A program made the position numbers and the translations under genes. Shown here one piece after another: positions 51,621 to 61,664 of a DNA stretch of 64,000 nucleotides; the first letter of the stretch is position 1, and each line of letters opens with the position of its first letter. The notes beneath the pieces are model-generated. The model was not told the DNA's origin. It made no database searches and saw only the letters and a list, made by a program, of their open reading frames with translations. This DNA comes from G965205725 sp965205725. GTDB lineage: Bacteria > Pseudomonadota > Gammaproteobacteria > Pseudomonadales > Halieaceae. The stretch lies in the NCBI GenBank assembly GCA_965205725.1, contig OZ242189.1, positions 2,604,001-2,668,000 of the forward strand, written 5' to 3'.

Positions 51621-54493
51621 GCGGCTTCTCCCAGTGTTTGCAAATATACTCTGTCGCGCTCACGGCGGTTGCGTCGTTGCCATGCAGCAATAACGATCAA
51701 TATGGCAACCGCCATTGCGTAGTTCAGGTACTCCCAAAACAGTTGCTGGTCTTTTTCCAGAGGCGGCAGCGTGCGATTGAAGTGGGCGTTGCTGCGTATA
51801 CTCAGCAGGCCGCCGTCTTCCATGGCCCAGTCGATGGTGTTGGCGACTAGCTCCAGAGGGCCGAGATATTGCCCGCCGGTCATTGAACTCATGGTCTGTA
51901 ATATCTGGTCAGTGAGGAAGTCATTAGAGGCAAAAATGATCAGTCGGGCCGACTCCGTAGAGCGCTGTATCACGCTGTTGATATCGAGTTGACTGGCGCT
52001 GTCCCCGGTTTCATCTGCTATCTCTGATTGCGGGGTCAGTGGCGAATCCTTGCCAGCAAAGTAGGATTCGAATTGACCCTGCACCACAGTTGCCAATAAA
52101 GATGGACCCGTGTCACCCTCTGGCTGCCAGCCGCTGATACCGCCGACATCGACACGCGGCAATATATCAGTTGAGGGGGTTACCCAAGATTGATCCGAGC
52201 TTCGAACAAGCTCGATAACCTGACGCAATTTGTTTTTGTCTTTATCAATAGTGATCGGAGAGGGCCAGCTCATGGTGACTTGCTGGAGACCCGCCGTAAT
52301 CGGGTGACTATCACTGAGACCTTCGCCGCGAGCGTCAACGAAATAGGGGTAGTCAACCATGGCTACTTCCTGAAAGCTGAAGCCGCCAACCTGCCGGTTA
52401 ACCGGTATGGGAAATGCCGAATTTTGTGGGTCCAGCACCAGGCTGTCTTGCAATTGAATACCGTGGGATTGTAGCCAGTCGCCCAGACCGCTTTTGCGTG
52501 GCAACATGCTCAGGTCGCCGCGCATACTCTGTGACATGAAGGGCGAGGTTGCCAGCACGACCGTGCCGCCGCGCATCAGGTATTGATCAAGCGCAAATAA
52601 CGCGGCGTTATCGAGGCTTTCTGGCGCGGCTAGCATTAGCAAATCCGCCTCTGAGGTCACACTGCCATCGCTGAGGTTCTCCATACGAATGGAGTGCTCC
52701 TGGGTAATGGTCTGTTCCAGGTTGCGAAATTGTGGCCCGGCCATGCCAAACTGGGCTAGTTGTGGGTCCATTGGTGGCGCGACAAACGCGACAGTTTTGG
52801 TAAATCCGCTGGCAAAGCGCTTAAGGCTGGCGTCGAGCGCCTGTTGAAAATTGTCGCTGTTGAAATCTTCCGTGGGTATTTGCACCACCTGTCGCTCGTC
52901 TGCCAAGGTCAGGTAAAAATAAAATTCCTGCGCAGCAAAGAGGGAGGCGACCATCGGTTTAAAGCCCCATTCCTCCTGGATCTGTTGTGCCACGCGACCG
53001 TTGTCCGCCTCGGGTTCGATAAAGCGCACAGAAAACTGCCCCCTGGACGTGGCGGCGAGTTCATCCAGCTTGCCTTGAATGTCAGCTTTATAGCTGCGTA
53101 ATTGTTCTGGAAGCAGCTCGTCGGCAGAGGCATAGCCGATAAACTCAATGTCACTATCAATGCTGTCAAACAAGTTGCCCCCCGCCTGATAGACATAGAG
53201 AGCCTGCTTGATCGCACGAGTAATATTGAACTCCGGGTTGCGCAATTGAACATCCAGGCTGTTGGTGGCACTGGCCTTCACTTCAATCATTTCGCCAAAA
53301 CCCAACACCTGATGGCTGTCGCCATAGGCAACCAATACATTGAAGTAGGAATTCACCAGGGCAGCCTGGTGGCGGTCGGCGACCTGAAAAGGTACCGCTT
53401 GAATACCGTACTTCTGATTGGCTTCATCTTCGAGTTCAGGATGGTCTGCCGGGTCAATGATTTCCACCCTGACTTTGCCCTGACCTGCTATTTCATATTC
53501 CTTAAGCATATCCCTAAGTTGAGGCACCAGCGGGGCCAGCAAAGGGTGGGTCTTGGCGCTGAAATAGCCGCGCAATAACAAGGGTTCCTGCAATTGCTCA
53601 AGGTACTGGTAGGTAGGCGCGGAGATAGAGAAAAGCCGACCCTGAGTAACGTCCAGCCGGGTGCTGGTAACCTGGCTCAGCCAAAGGTTGGCGGTGAGCG
53701 CATTGATAACAACCAATGCGGTTACAAGGTGCCAGCTTTTGTGGTTTTTCTCGCCGCCCTGTGCAGACCAGCGCTCTTTTTCGAGAGAGTAAATATTGAG
53801 CGTCAAAAATATGCAGATCAAACTCAGGTAGTAAACCAAATCGCGCAGGTCGATGACGCCACGGGTAATGGACTCAAAACGCGCACCCGTACTCAGGCCG
53901 CGCATAATTTCACCCGCAGTGTTGCCGAAAAAGTTGGTCATGGCGCTGGAGCCAAGAAGGTAGAATACACTGCAAATGACCACTGAGCCGATCAGGCTGA
54001 CGATGGAGTTGTCACTGCGGGCAGATACATACAGACCAATGGCGATATAGGAAGCGCCCATTAACAGGGTTGCCAAATAGCCAGCCATGACCGGCCCCCA
54101 GTCCAGGTTGCCAAGGTTGGCAACGCTTAGCGGTAGCGGCAGGGTGACACAGAGCGCGAGTACAAGCAGGGTGAGGCAGGCACGGAATTTACCCACTACG
54201 AAGCGCCATAATGGAACCGGTAATGTCAGCACATATTCCAGGGTGCCAGTGCGCCGCTCCTCGCTCCACATACGCATGGTGAGAGCAGAACTCAGAAAAA
54301 CAAGAAGAATGGGCATCCATTCAAACAGAGGGCGCACGTCAGCGATATTTCTTGCAAAGAATGCTTCGCCCCAGAAAAAGACGAACAGGGTGACCGCAGC
54401 GAAGCTGCCCAAAAATAACCAGGCGGCGGGTGAGGCAAAAAACAGGGTTTGTTCCTTGTCAGCAATCCGCTTAACGAGTGGATCACGCAGCAC
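51617..54493 (-). CDS. GldF-GldG-like ABC transporter permease fusion
   Basis: 958 residues from the GTG at 54493, which encodes VLRDPLVKRIADKEQTLFF after removal of an unsupported upstream extension. Residues 1-250 form an ABC-2 type permease with six membrane helices (GldF-like; SSALTMRMWSEERRTGTLEY near 70). A membrane helix near 265 leads to a large periplasmic GldG/ABC-type-uncharacterised domain (SQVTSTRLDVTQGRLFSIS, KVRVEIIDPADHPELE), and a last helix lies near 930. Such fusions form exporters with an ATPase and a DUF4340 protein, outside gliding bacteria too. It overlaps the ATPase gene by 11 bases. Confidence 0.87.
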   Translation of the reverse strand: MLRDPLVKRIADKEQTLFFASPAAWLFLGSFAAVTLFVFFWGEAFFARNIADVRPLFEWMPILLVFLSSALTMRMWSEERRTGTLEYVLTLPVPLWRFVVGKFRACLTLLVLALCVTLPLPLSVANLGNLDWGPVMAGYLATLLMGASYIAIGLYVSARSDNSIVSLIGSVVICSVFYLLGSSAMTNFFGNTAGEIMRGLSTGARFESITRGVIDLRDLVYYLSLICIFLTLNIYSLEKERWSAQGGEKNHKSWHLVTALVVINALTANLWLSQVTSTRLDVTQGRLFSISAPTYQYLEQLQEPLLLRGYFSAKTHPLLAPLVPQLRDMLKEYEIAGQGKVRVEIIDPADHPELEDEANQKYGIQAVPFQVADRHQAALVNSYFNVLVAYGDSHQVLGFGEMIEVKASATNSLDVQLRNPEFNITRAIKQALYVYQAGGNLFDSIDSDIEFIGYASADELLPEQLRSYKADIQGKLDELAATSRGQFSVRFIEPEADNGRVAQQIQEEWGFKPMVASLFAAQEFYFYLTLADERQVVQIPTEDFNSDNFQQALDASLKRFASGFTKTVAFVAPPMDPQLAQFGMAGPQFRNLEQTITQEHSIRMENLSDGSVTSEADLLMLAAPESLDNAALFALDQYLMRGGTVVLATSPFMSQSMRGDLSMLPRKSGLGDWLQSHGIQLQDSLVLDPQNSAFPIPVNRQVGGFSFQEVAMVDYPYFVDARGEGLSDSHPITAGLQQVTMSWPSPITIDKDKNKLRQVIELVRSSDQSWVTPSTDILPRVDVGGISGWQPEGDTGPSLLATVVQGQFESYFAGKDSPLTPQSEIADETGDSASQLDINSVIQRSTESARLIIFASNDFLTDQILQTMSSMTGGQYLGPLELVANTIDWAMEDGGLLSIRSNAHFNRTLPPLEKDQQLFWEYLNYAMAVAILIVIAAWQRRNRRERDRVYLQTLGEAA

Positions 54494-55421
54494 GGGCAGT
54501 ACCTCCGTTCGCGTTGACTTCTCTGAACACGGTTTCCAGGTCCCGTACTTCGGCACTCAGTTGGTAAAGTGGAGCGCCCGCCTGGGCTATAGCGGCAACC
54601 AGTGCTGCGGCAGTCTCGTCGCTGCTGATTGCCGGATTGAGTTGCAGGCGGAAACTCCGGGTTTCGCTGAGCACCTCGCAGCTCGCGATACCATTAAGGC
54701 CCCTGGCGATGATTTCCAATTGATCGGGCGCCAGAGATGTTCGCAACAACAGGCTTTGGTTGGTGCGCAGGTCGCTCAGATTTTCGTTTAAGGCGAGTTG
54801 GCCATTATTGAGGATAAGCGCCCGATGGCAGATAGCGTCCACCTCTTGCATGATGTGGGTAGAGAGAATGACTGTGGCGCTCTCGGAAATAGCGCAGATT
54901 AAATCTCGCATGTGCTGCGTCTGGCTTGGGTCCAGCCCGTTGGTGGGCTCATCAAGAATAAGTACTCTGGGTGAGCCAAGTATGGCCTGGGCCACGCCTA
55001 CACGCTGCTTATAGCCGCGAGACAAGGTGGCAATTGGCTCCAGTAGTTTGCCTTGCAACGCGGTATCGCGAATGGCTCGACGGACAGATTCTGCCTGTAC
55101 GGAGCCCTCTAAACCTTTGAGTGTGGCAGCGTAATTCAGGTAGTCAGCTACGCTCATGTCCGGGTAGACCGGCAGACTCTCTGGCAGGTAACCGAGAATT
55201 GTTTGCACTTTGCGGGGCGCTTGAGCCAGGTTGATGTTGTCGATGCGAATAACGCCAGTGCTGGGTTCCAGATAGCCGCTGAGCGTCTTCATGACGGTGG
55301 TTTTCCCGGCCCCGTTGTGTCCGAGCAGGCCGACAATTTCACCGGCCGGAATGTTAAAGCTGACATTGTCCACCGCCAGAACATCGCCGTAGGCGCGTGA
55401 GACTTGATTCATACTAATCAT
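54483..55421 (-). CDS. ABC transporter ATPase (GldA-like)
   Basis: 312 residues. Walker A GHNGAGKTT near 35, signature LSRGYKQRVG near 133, Walker B VLILDEPTNGLDP near 153, His-switch LSTHIMQEV. The C-terminal part is a helper domain common in ABC-2 ATPases. It powers the adjacent permease fusion; the substrate is unknown. First gene of the operon. Confidence 0.92.
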   Translation of the reverse strand: MISMNQVSRAYGDVLAVDNVSFNIPAGEIVGLLGHNGAGKTTVMKTLSGYLEPSTGVIRIDNINLAQAPRKVQTILGYLPESLPVYPDMSVADYLNYAATLKGLEGSVQAESVRRAIRDTALQGKLLEPIATLSRGYKQRVGVAQAILGSPRVLILDEPTNGLDPSQTQHMRDLICAISESATVILSTHIMQEVDAICHRALILNNGQLALNENLSDLRTNQSLLLRTSLAPDQLEIIARGLNGIASCEVLSETRSFRLQLNPAISSDETAAALVAAIAQAGAPLYQLSAEVRDLETVFREVNANGGTARAA

Positions 55422-55482
55422 GCAGAAAACTCCATAACGGCTGCATTTCGTGCAGCATTATTTTCTAAACGGGCAAAAAATT

Positions 55483-56238
55483 TCAAGAGAAAAACAGGAG
55501 TTTTATTACAAAAACAACTAATACCGCGTACATGACAAATCTGATGAGGCTCTCGCCCTGCCCAATTTGCAGTCGCGCTGCCAGCCAGCCACCCAACGAG
55601 TTGCCGACTGCCAATGCGAGTCCAACTATCCAGAGTATTTCTACCTGCATAGCAAACACGATCAGTGCGGCCAGTGTGTACACGCCGATAATGAATACCT
55701 TGTGCATATTGGTGCGAACCAGATCCAGCCCCAACACCTTATGCAAGACCGGCATAATCAGAAAGCCGACACCGAGTTGGATAAAACCACCCCAGAAACC
55801 GACGCCTGCCATCAGCACGTGGCCCCAGATAATGCGGCTGCGACTGACTGGGCTATTGGGCCTTGTATTGGCCTGTGGCTTGCGCTCCAGTACCATGATC
55901 AGCATGACACCGAGCATGATGATAGCGACAGTGCGGTTAAACCACTCGCCGTGAAGCCGGACTCCAAGCATAGCGCCAGCCACTGCGCCTGGCAGCGAAC
56001 ACAGCGCCAAGCTGAGACTGAGTTTGAAGTCAGAGTAGCCGCGGCGAAAGAACGTCGTTACAGCGGTGATATTTTGGGCAAGTATGGCGATTCGATTGCT
56101 GCCGTTGGCAACGGGGCCCGGTATACCCATAAACAGCATCACGGGAACCGTTAACAGCGAGCCGCCACCTGCCATGACATTCAAAAACCCGGCGAACACG
56201 CCGACACCGGCTAGCAGTATGAGTTGCAGCGGTTCCAT
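55483..56238 (-). CDS. TSUP-family exporter (TauE/SafE)
   Basis: 251 residues with about eight membrane helices: LILLAGVGVFAGFLNVMAGG at the N-terminus, SLSLALCSLPGAVAGAMLGV, and RFVMYAVLVVFVIKLLFFS at the end. Two-half architecture of sulfite/organosulfonate exporters. Its ATG overlaps the gor stop (TAATG), so they are co-transcribed; export of a sulfur compound beside glutathione reductase is an attractive but unproven link. Confidence 0.9.
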   Translation of the reverse strand: MEPLQLILLAGVGVFAGFLNVMAGGGSLLTVPVMLFMGIPGPVANGSNRIAILAQNITAVTTFFRRGYSDFKLSLSLALCSLPGAVAGAMLGVRLHGEWFNRTVAIIMLGVMLIMVLERKPQANTRPNSPVSRSRIIWGHVLMAGVGFWGGFIQLGVGFLIMPVLHKVLGLDLVRTNMHKVFIIGVYTLAALIVFAMQVEILWIVGLALAVGNSLGGWLAARLQIGQGESLIRFVMYAVLVVFVIKLLFFS

Positions 56239-57593
56239 TAGCCGTTCCAGGCTTCACGCATTGTGACAAATTCCTCAGCGGCAGTGGGGTGGATGCCAAT
56301 GGTGCTATCAAATACCGCCTTAGTGGCACCAGCCTTTAGCGCGATGGCAATACCCTGCACAATTTCGCCAGCGTCCGGCCCCATCATGTGGACGCCGACT
56401 ACCCGATCAGTGGCGGTATCGACAATCAGCTTCATGAAAGTGCGTTCATCGCGCCCGCTGATCGTGTGCTTCATTGGCTTGAAGTCTGATTTATACAGGG
56501 TGATATCAGCGAACTCCTGGCGCGCCTCTTCTTCGGTAAAACCCACAGTGCCTATATTGGGCTGGCAGAACACAGCGGTGGGAATAAAATCGTACTCCAC
56601 CTCTTTTTCCAGTGGCTTGAACTGACGCCTGGCAAAGGACATACCCTCTGCGAGGGCGACCGGCGTTAGCTCCAGGCCGCCAATGACGTCACCCAGGGCA
56701 AATATATTCGGTTCATCTGTCTGGAATTCATCGTTGACCGAAATAGTTCCACCCGGAATCAAGGCCACGCCGGTATTTTCCAGCCCCAATCCGCTCAGGT
56801 GGGCTTTGCGTCCGGTAGCATAGAGCACTGCATCAGCGTCGATTGCGTTGCCATCGGTCAGGTTTACGCGCAAGCTTCGGGCTGTTTTCTCGATACTGCT
56901 TACCTGGGTGTCAAAGCGCAGATTGACACCGCTTTTAGCAATTTCCTGAGCGGCGTGCTGGCGAATATCCTGATCGAAGCCGCGCAGGAACAGAGGCCCT
57001 CGATACAGTTGTGTGACATCGGCACCCAGGCCGTTAAATATGCCCGCAAATTCAACGGCGATATAACCGCCGCCCACGACCACAAGCCGCTGCGGGAACT
57101 CTTGCAGATCAAAAATTTCGTTGGAAGTATGCGCGAGCTCACTGCCGGGAAATTCCGGAACATAAGGCCAGCCGCCGGTCGCGATTAGCAACTTCTCTGC
57201 GCTGTAACTGGTGCCATTCACCTCCACCGTGTATGGGTCGAGAATGCGGGCCCGGCCATCAAATACCTCAGCCTCAACACCAGCCAGCAGATTGCGATAA
57301 ATCGCATTGAGGCGGCTGATTTCCTGTTTTTTGTTGTCGCGCAAGGTAGCCCAGTCGAATTCCGGCACCTGGCTGTTCCAGCCAAACCCTCTAGCGTCTT
57401 CAAAGGCGTGGCTGAATTCTGAGGCGTATACGTATAGTTTTTTTGGCACACAGCCCACATTGACACAGGTGCCGCCCATATAGCGGTCCTCTGCAATGGC
57501 TACTTTTGCGCCAAATGAGGCGGCCATTCTTGCCGCTCTGACGCCGCCGCTACCAGCGCCAATAACAAAAAGGTCGTAGTCTTTCCTGGTCAC
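56238..57593 (-). CDS. gor: glutathione-disulfide reductase
   Basis: 451 residues from the GTG at 57593, directly before DYDLFVIGAGSGG. This is the FAD motif and gives the usual GR length; longer upstream frames lack family sequence. Redox-active disulfide Cys43/Cys48 in GGTCVNVGC, NADPH motif VVVGGGYIAVEF near 175, and the C-terminal catalytic HPTAAEEF His-Glu pair. Reduces GSSG with NADPH. It is divergent from glcD with 95 bp between. Confidence 0.95.
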   Translation of the reverse strand: MTRKDYDLFVIGAGSGGVRAARMAASFGAKVAIAEDRYMGGTCVNVGCVPKKLYVYASEFSHAFEDARGFGWNSQVPEFDWATLRDNKKQEISRLNAIYRNLLAGVEAEVFDGRARILDPYTVEVNGTSYSAEKLLIATGGWPYVPEFPGSELAHTSNEIFDLQEFPQRLVVVGGGYIAVEFAGIFNGLGADVTQLYRGPLFLRGFDQDIRQHAAQEIAKSGVNLRFDTQVSSIEKTARSLRVNLTDGNAIDADAVLYATGRKAHLSGLGLENTGVALIPGGTISVNDEFQTDEPNIFALGDVIGGLELTPVALAEGMSFARRQFKPLEKEVEYDFIPTAVFCQPNIGTVGFTEEEARQEFADITLYKSDFKPMKHTISGRDERTFMKLIVDTATDRVVGVHMMGPDAGEIVQGIAIALKAGATKAVFDSTIGIHPTAAEEFVTMREAWNG

Positions 57594-57688
57594 TGTCTTA
57601 TTCCCTTGTGCAGTAAATGTGCAGCAAATACACGATCTGGAATAAATCTGTATTGGTTTGCGCTGCTGCTTTCGCGCATACTTTGAAT

Positions 57689-59155
57689 ATGCGCAACCCA
57701 CATAGCCATGCCCACAACCCCAACCTGGATGAGCCATTGCCAGAGGTAGATGCTAACCAGCTTATCGACGAGTTGCGAACTTTTTTGCCAGCAGATTCTG
57801 TGCTTTTCGCCACAGAGCAACAACGCCCCTACGAATGTGATGGTTTATCCAGTTATAGCGCTCAGGCACTGGTCACTGTGTTGCCGACAACCGTGGAACA
57901 GATTCAGGTGCTGGTGAGACTGTGCTACAAGCTCAAGGTTCCGCTGGTTACGCGGGGCGCGGGCACCGGTTTATCGGGGGGTGCCCTGCCGTGCGAGTCA
58001 GGGGTGTTGCTGGTGCTGAGCAAGCTAGACCGTATTCTCCATATTGATAATGACAATATGTGTGCCACGGTTGAGCCAGGGGTGCGCAATTTGGCAATTT
58101 CAGAAGCAGTGGCCGAACACGGTTTGTATTACGCTCCCGATCCATCCTCACAGATTGCCTGTTCAATAGGTGGCAATGTCGCTGAAAACGCAGGGGGTGT
58201 GCACTGCCTGAAATACGGGTTGACCGTGCACAATGTTTTGGCACTCACACTGATTAATGTTGAGGGCAAGCTGGAAAAGATAGACCTGGACGATGCGGGC
58301 CCCGATTTACTGGCGCTTATGATTGGCTCCGAGGGCATGTTGGGGGTAGTGGTTGAGGTCAAGGTAAAACTCCTGGTTAGACCACCGCAAGTTGAAACGC
58401 TGCTAGCGGCCTTTTCCAGTGTTGCGGCAGCCAGTGAGGCCGTGGCGTGCTTGATCGCAGCCGGTGTCATTCCGGCCGGGCTGGAAATGATGGATCAATT
58501 GGCACTGACCGCCGCAGAGCAGTTCTGCGGTGCGGGCTACCCTTTGGATGCTGAGGCGGTGCTGCTGGTAGAACTCGACGGTTGTCATTCTGAAGTCGCT
58601 GATGAACTGACAATGACCCGGGAAATTCTGTCGCTAACGGGCGCAACCGAGCAGCGTTTGGCGCAGGATGCCAGCGAACGGGAATTGCTGTGGCAAGGGC
58701 GCAAGAGCGCATTTCCGGCGGTGGGCAGACTCTATCCCGATTACTATTGTATTGATGGCACTATTCCCAGAGCCTCTGTTGGCGAGGTGCTGGGTTATAT
58801 TAGTGAGCGCTCAAAACATTACCAAATGCCTGTCGCCAATGTATTTCATGCTGGCGACGGCAATTTGCACCCACTCATCTTGTTTGATGCAAATAGCGAG
58901 GGCTCACTGGCAATCGTCCAGCAGTTTGGCGCGGAGATTTTGGAAAAATGCATTGCAGTTGGCGGCACCATTACGGGTGAGCACGGTGTAGGGCGGGAAA
59001 AAATTAATCAGATGGCGAGCCAGTTCAGCGACCAGGAATTGGCGCAATTCAGGCGATTGAAAGCGGCCTTTGATCCACAGAACCTGCTTAATCCGGGCAA
59101 GAATATTCCCAGTTTGAAGCGCTGCCAGGAATATCGGGCAATCGGCCTTGGATAA
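57689..59155 (+). CDS. glcD: glycolate oxidase FAD subunit GlcD
   Basis: 488 residues from the ATG at 57689, chosen over an upstream in-frame start because homology begins here. FAD-binding 4 domain: LVTRGAGTGLSGGALP near 98-115 and SSQIACSIGGNVAENAGGVH near 150. C-terminal FAD-oxidase domain includes NVFHAGDGNLHP and TGEHGVGREK. Oxidises glycolate to glyoxylate as part of GlcDEF. The last 8 bases overlap glcE. Confidence 0.95.
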   Translation: MRNPHSHAHNPNLDEPLPEVDANQLIDELRTFLPADSVLFATEQQRPYECDGLSSYSAQALVTVLPTTVEQIQVLVRLCYKLKVPLVTRGAGTGLSGGALPCESGVLLVLSKLDRILHIDNDNMCATVEPGVRNLAISEAVAEHGLYYAPDPSSQIACSIGGNVAENAGGVHCLKYGLTVHNVLALTLINVEGKLEKIDLDDAGPDLLALMIGSEGMLGVVVEVKVKLLVRPPQVETLLAAFSSVAAASEAVACLIAAGVIPAGLEMMDQLALTAAEQFCGAGYPLDAEAVLLVELDGCHSEVADELTMTREILSLTGATEQRLAQDASERELLWQGRKSAFPAVGRLYPDYYCIDGTIPRASVGEVLGYISERSKHYQMPVANVFHAGDGNLHPLILFDANSEGSLAIVQQFGAEILEKCIAVGGTITGEHGVGREKINQMASQFSDQELAQFRRLKAAFDPQNLLNPGKNIPSLKRCQEYRAIGLG

Positions 59156-60104
59156 TGATCTCGCTATAGAGTTGGCCGACGCGGTGCGCACATCGGCCGC
59201 AGTGGGTGGTCATTTAACCGTTACCGGGGCAGCGAGCAAGCCGTGGATGGTAGATTTGGCTGACACCGTTTTGGAGATTGCCGAACACCGGGGAATTATC
59301 AGTTACCAACCCTCGGAATTAGTGGTTACAGTGCGTGCCGGCACCCCATTACTGGAACTACAGGCCGTATTGGCCGAGCAAGGGCAAATGCTGGCGGCTG
59401 AATGCCCTGATTTTGGCGAGGCAAGTACGGTGGGCGGGGCGATAGCTCTGGGATGGTCGGGCTCAAGAGGCTTTTTTTCTGGCAGCTTGCGCGATGCCGT
59501 ATTGGGCTTGCGCATGATTAATGGGTTTGGAGACATCTTGAGCTTTGGCGGCGAGGTTATGAAAAATGTAGCCGGCTTTGATGTGTCGCGTTTGCTGGTG
59601 GGTTCCTGCGGACGCCTGGGTGCAATTCTCGATGTATCGCTGAAAGTGTTACCGCGGGCGGCGGCAGAAATTACAATTGCCCAACCTGTAGCAAGCCTGC
59701 ATCAGGCACGTCAGCTTGTGCGCGAACTTGTGCTGGCTGGAGAACCTTTGTCCGGCTTTCTTTTTATGGATCAAATTTTGTATTTACGCCTGTCTGGTCG
59801 AGTTCAAACCATCGAACGATTGCGCTCGGAATATTCAACACGAGAAATGAGCTCGAGTGTGTGGCGGCAATTGGCGGCTATGGACTTGCCTTTCTTTGCC
59901 ACAGGCCAGAACACGGAGCTATACGATGGAAATGGCCGGGTGCGCTGGTTTTATGACGACAAAGGCAGCCTCTGGCGACAACAGGGAGCGGCAGCGGCGG
60001 TCAATTTGGACAGTGGACCCAAGGTCGAGGATCGGCGTTTGCTTACTGCTTTCGACCCCAAAAGCGTGTTTCGCCAACTGCGCAGAGTGAGCCTGGCTCA
60101 ATGA
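59148..60104 (+). CDS. glcE: glycolate oxidase FAD-binding subunit GlcE
   Basis: 318 residues from a TTG at 59148, overlapping glcD. A truncated FAD-binding domain (PSELVVTVRAGTPLLELQAV and GGAIALGWSGSRGFFSGSLRD) and a VMKNVAGFDVSRLLVGSCG motif identify GlcE. Forms the glycolate oxidase complex with GlcD and GlcF. The next gene's ATG overlaps its stop by four bases. Confidence 0.94.
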   Translation: MDNDLAIELADAVRTSAAVGGHLTVTGAASKPWMVDLADTVLEIAEHRGIISYQPSELVVTVRAGTPLLELQAVLAEQGQMLAAECPDFGEASTVGGAIALGWSGSRGFFSGSLRDAVLGLRMINGFGDILSFGGEVMKNVAGFDVSRLLVGSCGRLGAILDVSLKVLPRAAAEITIAQPVASLHQARQLVRELVLAGEPLSGFLFMDQILYLRLSGRVQTIERLRSEYSTREMSSSVWRQLAAMDLPFFATGQNTELYDGNGRVRWFYDDKGSLWRQQGAAAAVNLDSGPKVEDRRLLTAFDPKSVFRQLRRVSLAQ

Positions 60105-61327
60105 AAACTGAGCTGAGTGCCGACTTTTTGGCGACACCTGCCGGCAAGGAAGCAAATCGCATTTTGAGAGCCTGTGTCCACTGTGGTTTTTGCAATGCCA
60201 CTTGTCCTACCTATCAGCTTGAAAGGAATGAACTGGACGGCCCACGAGGTCGCATCTATTTGATCAAGTCCATGTTAGAGGGCGGCGATGTGTCGCAGGT
60301 TACACGCACGCATATGGATCGTTGCCTGGCCTGTCAATCCTGTGAGACCACCTGCCCCTCAGGGGTGGACTATCAGCGGCTACTCGACATTGGCCGTCGG
60401 GAAGTTGAAGAGAAAGTACCGCGCTCACGATGGCAACAATTGCTGCGTAAATTTTTGCTGAGCTTTATGTCCCGGCGGCAATGGTTTACACCGGCTGCGC
60501 GGCTCGGTCGTCGGCTTCGTTTTTTGGTGCCACCGCCACTGGCGGACTACCTGTCGCCGCCGCGCATACTGGCGCCGCGGCAAACAGCCAGCTTTGCGCG
60601 CCAAGTAGTGCTGGTACAGGGCTGTGTACAGCCTGGATTGTCGCCGGAAACGAACCGGGCCGCAGCGTTTGTGCTGGCCCACTTCGGTATCGAAACGCTG
60701 ACAGTCGCAGCAGAGCAATGTTGCGGTGCCATGGCGGGTCATCTCAGTCAGCATGAGCTTGCAGCGGCGCAGGCTCGCGCCAATATCGATGCCTGGCGGC
60801 CCTGTTTGCAGCGCGGAGCTGAAGCCATTGTGATGACGGCCAGCGGCTGTAGCAATTTTGTTCGTGAGTACGAACATTTATTGAGTGACGATGCGGAATA
60901 CGCGGGAAAGGCTGCGCAGATTCAGAGCAAGCTTCGGGATATTTCCGAGTTGCTGGTTAGCGAAGACCTTGAGAGCCTCAATGTTCGGAGCGAAACACAC
61001 ATTAGTTGGCATTGTCCCTGCACCGCCCAGCACGGACAGAAACTTGACGAACCAACGCGCAGCATTTTGACTCGCCTGGGTTTCGGTTTACCTGCGGTAA
61101 AAGACGCCCATCTTTGCTGTGGTTCGGCAGGCACGTATTCGCTGTTGCAGCCAAAGATGGCCAGACAACTGCGTCAGCAAAAGCTGAAAGCCTTACAGCG
61201 CAGCGAACCCGATGCGGTTGTTACCGCTAATATTGGCTGTCAGGCTCATCTGGGTGGGGGCACGCAGACACCTGTGATTCACTGGATCGAACTGCTGGCA
61301 GCAGAGCTGCAAGCTAAAACAGGCTAG
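60101..61327 (+). CDS. glcF: glycolate oxidase iron-sulfur subunit GlcF
   Basis: 408 residues. Two 4Fe-4S motifs CVHCGFCNATCP near 24 and CLACQSCETTCP near 75, then two CCG domains (EQCCGAMAGHL near 207 and DAHLCCGSAGTY near 343) that bind another centre. Passes electrons from GlcDE to the quinone pool. End of the glcDEF operon. Confidence 0.95.
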   Translation: MKTELSADFLATPAGKEANRILRACVHCGFCNATCPTYQLERNELDGPRGRIYLIKSMLEGGDVSQVTRTHMDRCLACQSCETTCPSGVDYQRLLDIGRREVEEKVPRSRWQQLLRKFLLSFMSRRQWFTPAARLGRRLRFLVPPPLADYLSPPRILAPRQTASFARQVVLVQGCVQPGLSPETNRAAAFVLAHFGIETLTVAAEQCCGAMAGHLSQHELAAAQARANIDAWRPCLQRGAEAIVMTASGCSNFVREYEHLLSDDAEYAGKAAQIQSKLRDISELLVSEDLESLNVRSETHISWHCPCTAQHGQKLDEPTRSILTRLGFGLPAVKDAHLCCGSAGTYSLLQPKMARQLRQQKLKALQRSEPDAVVTANIGCQAHLGGGTQTPVIHWIELLAAELQAKTG

Positions 61328-61664
61328 AAACTTTCCACCTTGCAAGGATAGGACTTACAAACCACTTTTTTCAAAGAGGACGGGTCTTCAGCAAGGCACT
61401 GTGGCGCAGCGTTTCAGCGGCCGCTTCCCGCGTTATCAATACCGAACACGCGCCCGAGCCGCTGTGCCCAGGTTATGGCCGCGTGGCTTTCAGCCTGGGT
61501 CCGCTGGTCAGTGTCTTGTGCGCCTGGCCCTTTGCCGTATTTTGCGTGTGGCTCATGCCGCCCAACGGTGACCGGTTGTCAGATCAAGCCGCGACTACTA
61601 CACATTAAGCGCGCCAGAAGAAAGCACCCAATGCCATTTTAGACGCAACCAAACGAACGAAGTT
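61328..61664 (+). other. intergenic stretch with a start-less open frame
   Basis: Between glcF and the convergent integrase gene. A plus-strand frame is open from before 61387 to a TAA at 61606 and encodes KALWRSVSAAASRV, then a hydrophobic segment with LVSVLCAWPFAVFCVWLMP. It has no ATG and no recognised family, so it is probably the 3' remnant of a membrane protein gene. No attC-like hairpin is evident here. Confidence 0.4.

Noticed and set aside
57594..57737. Upstream extension of glutathione reductase
   Set aside because: Not FAD-domain sequence and it overlaps the glcD promoter; the GTG at 57593 precedes the Rossmann motif at the normal distance.
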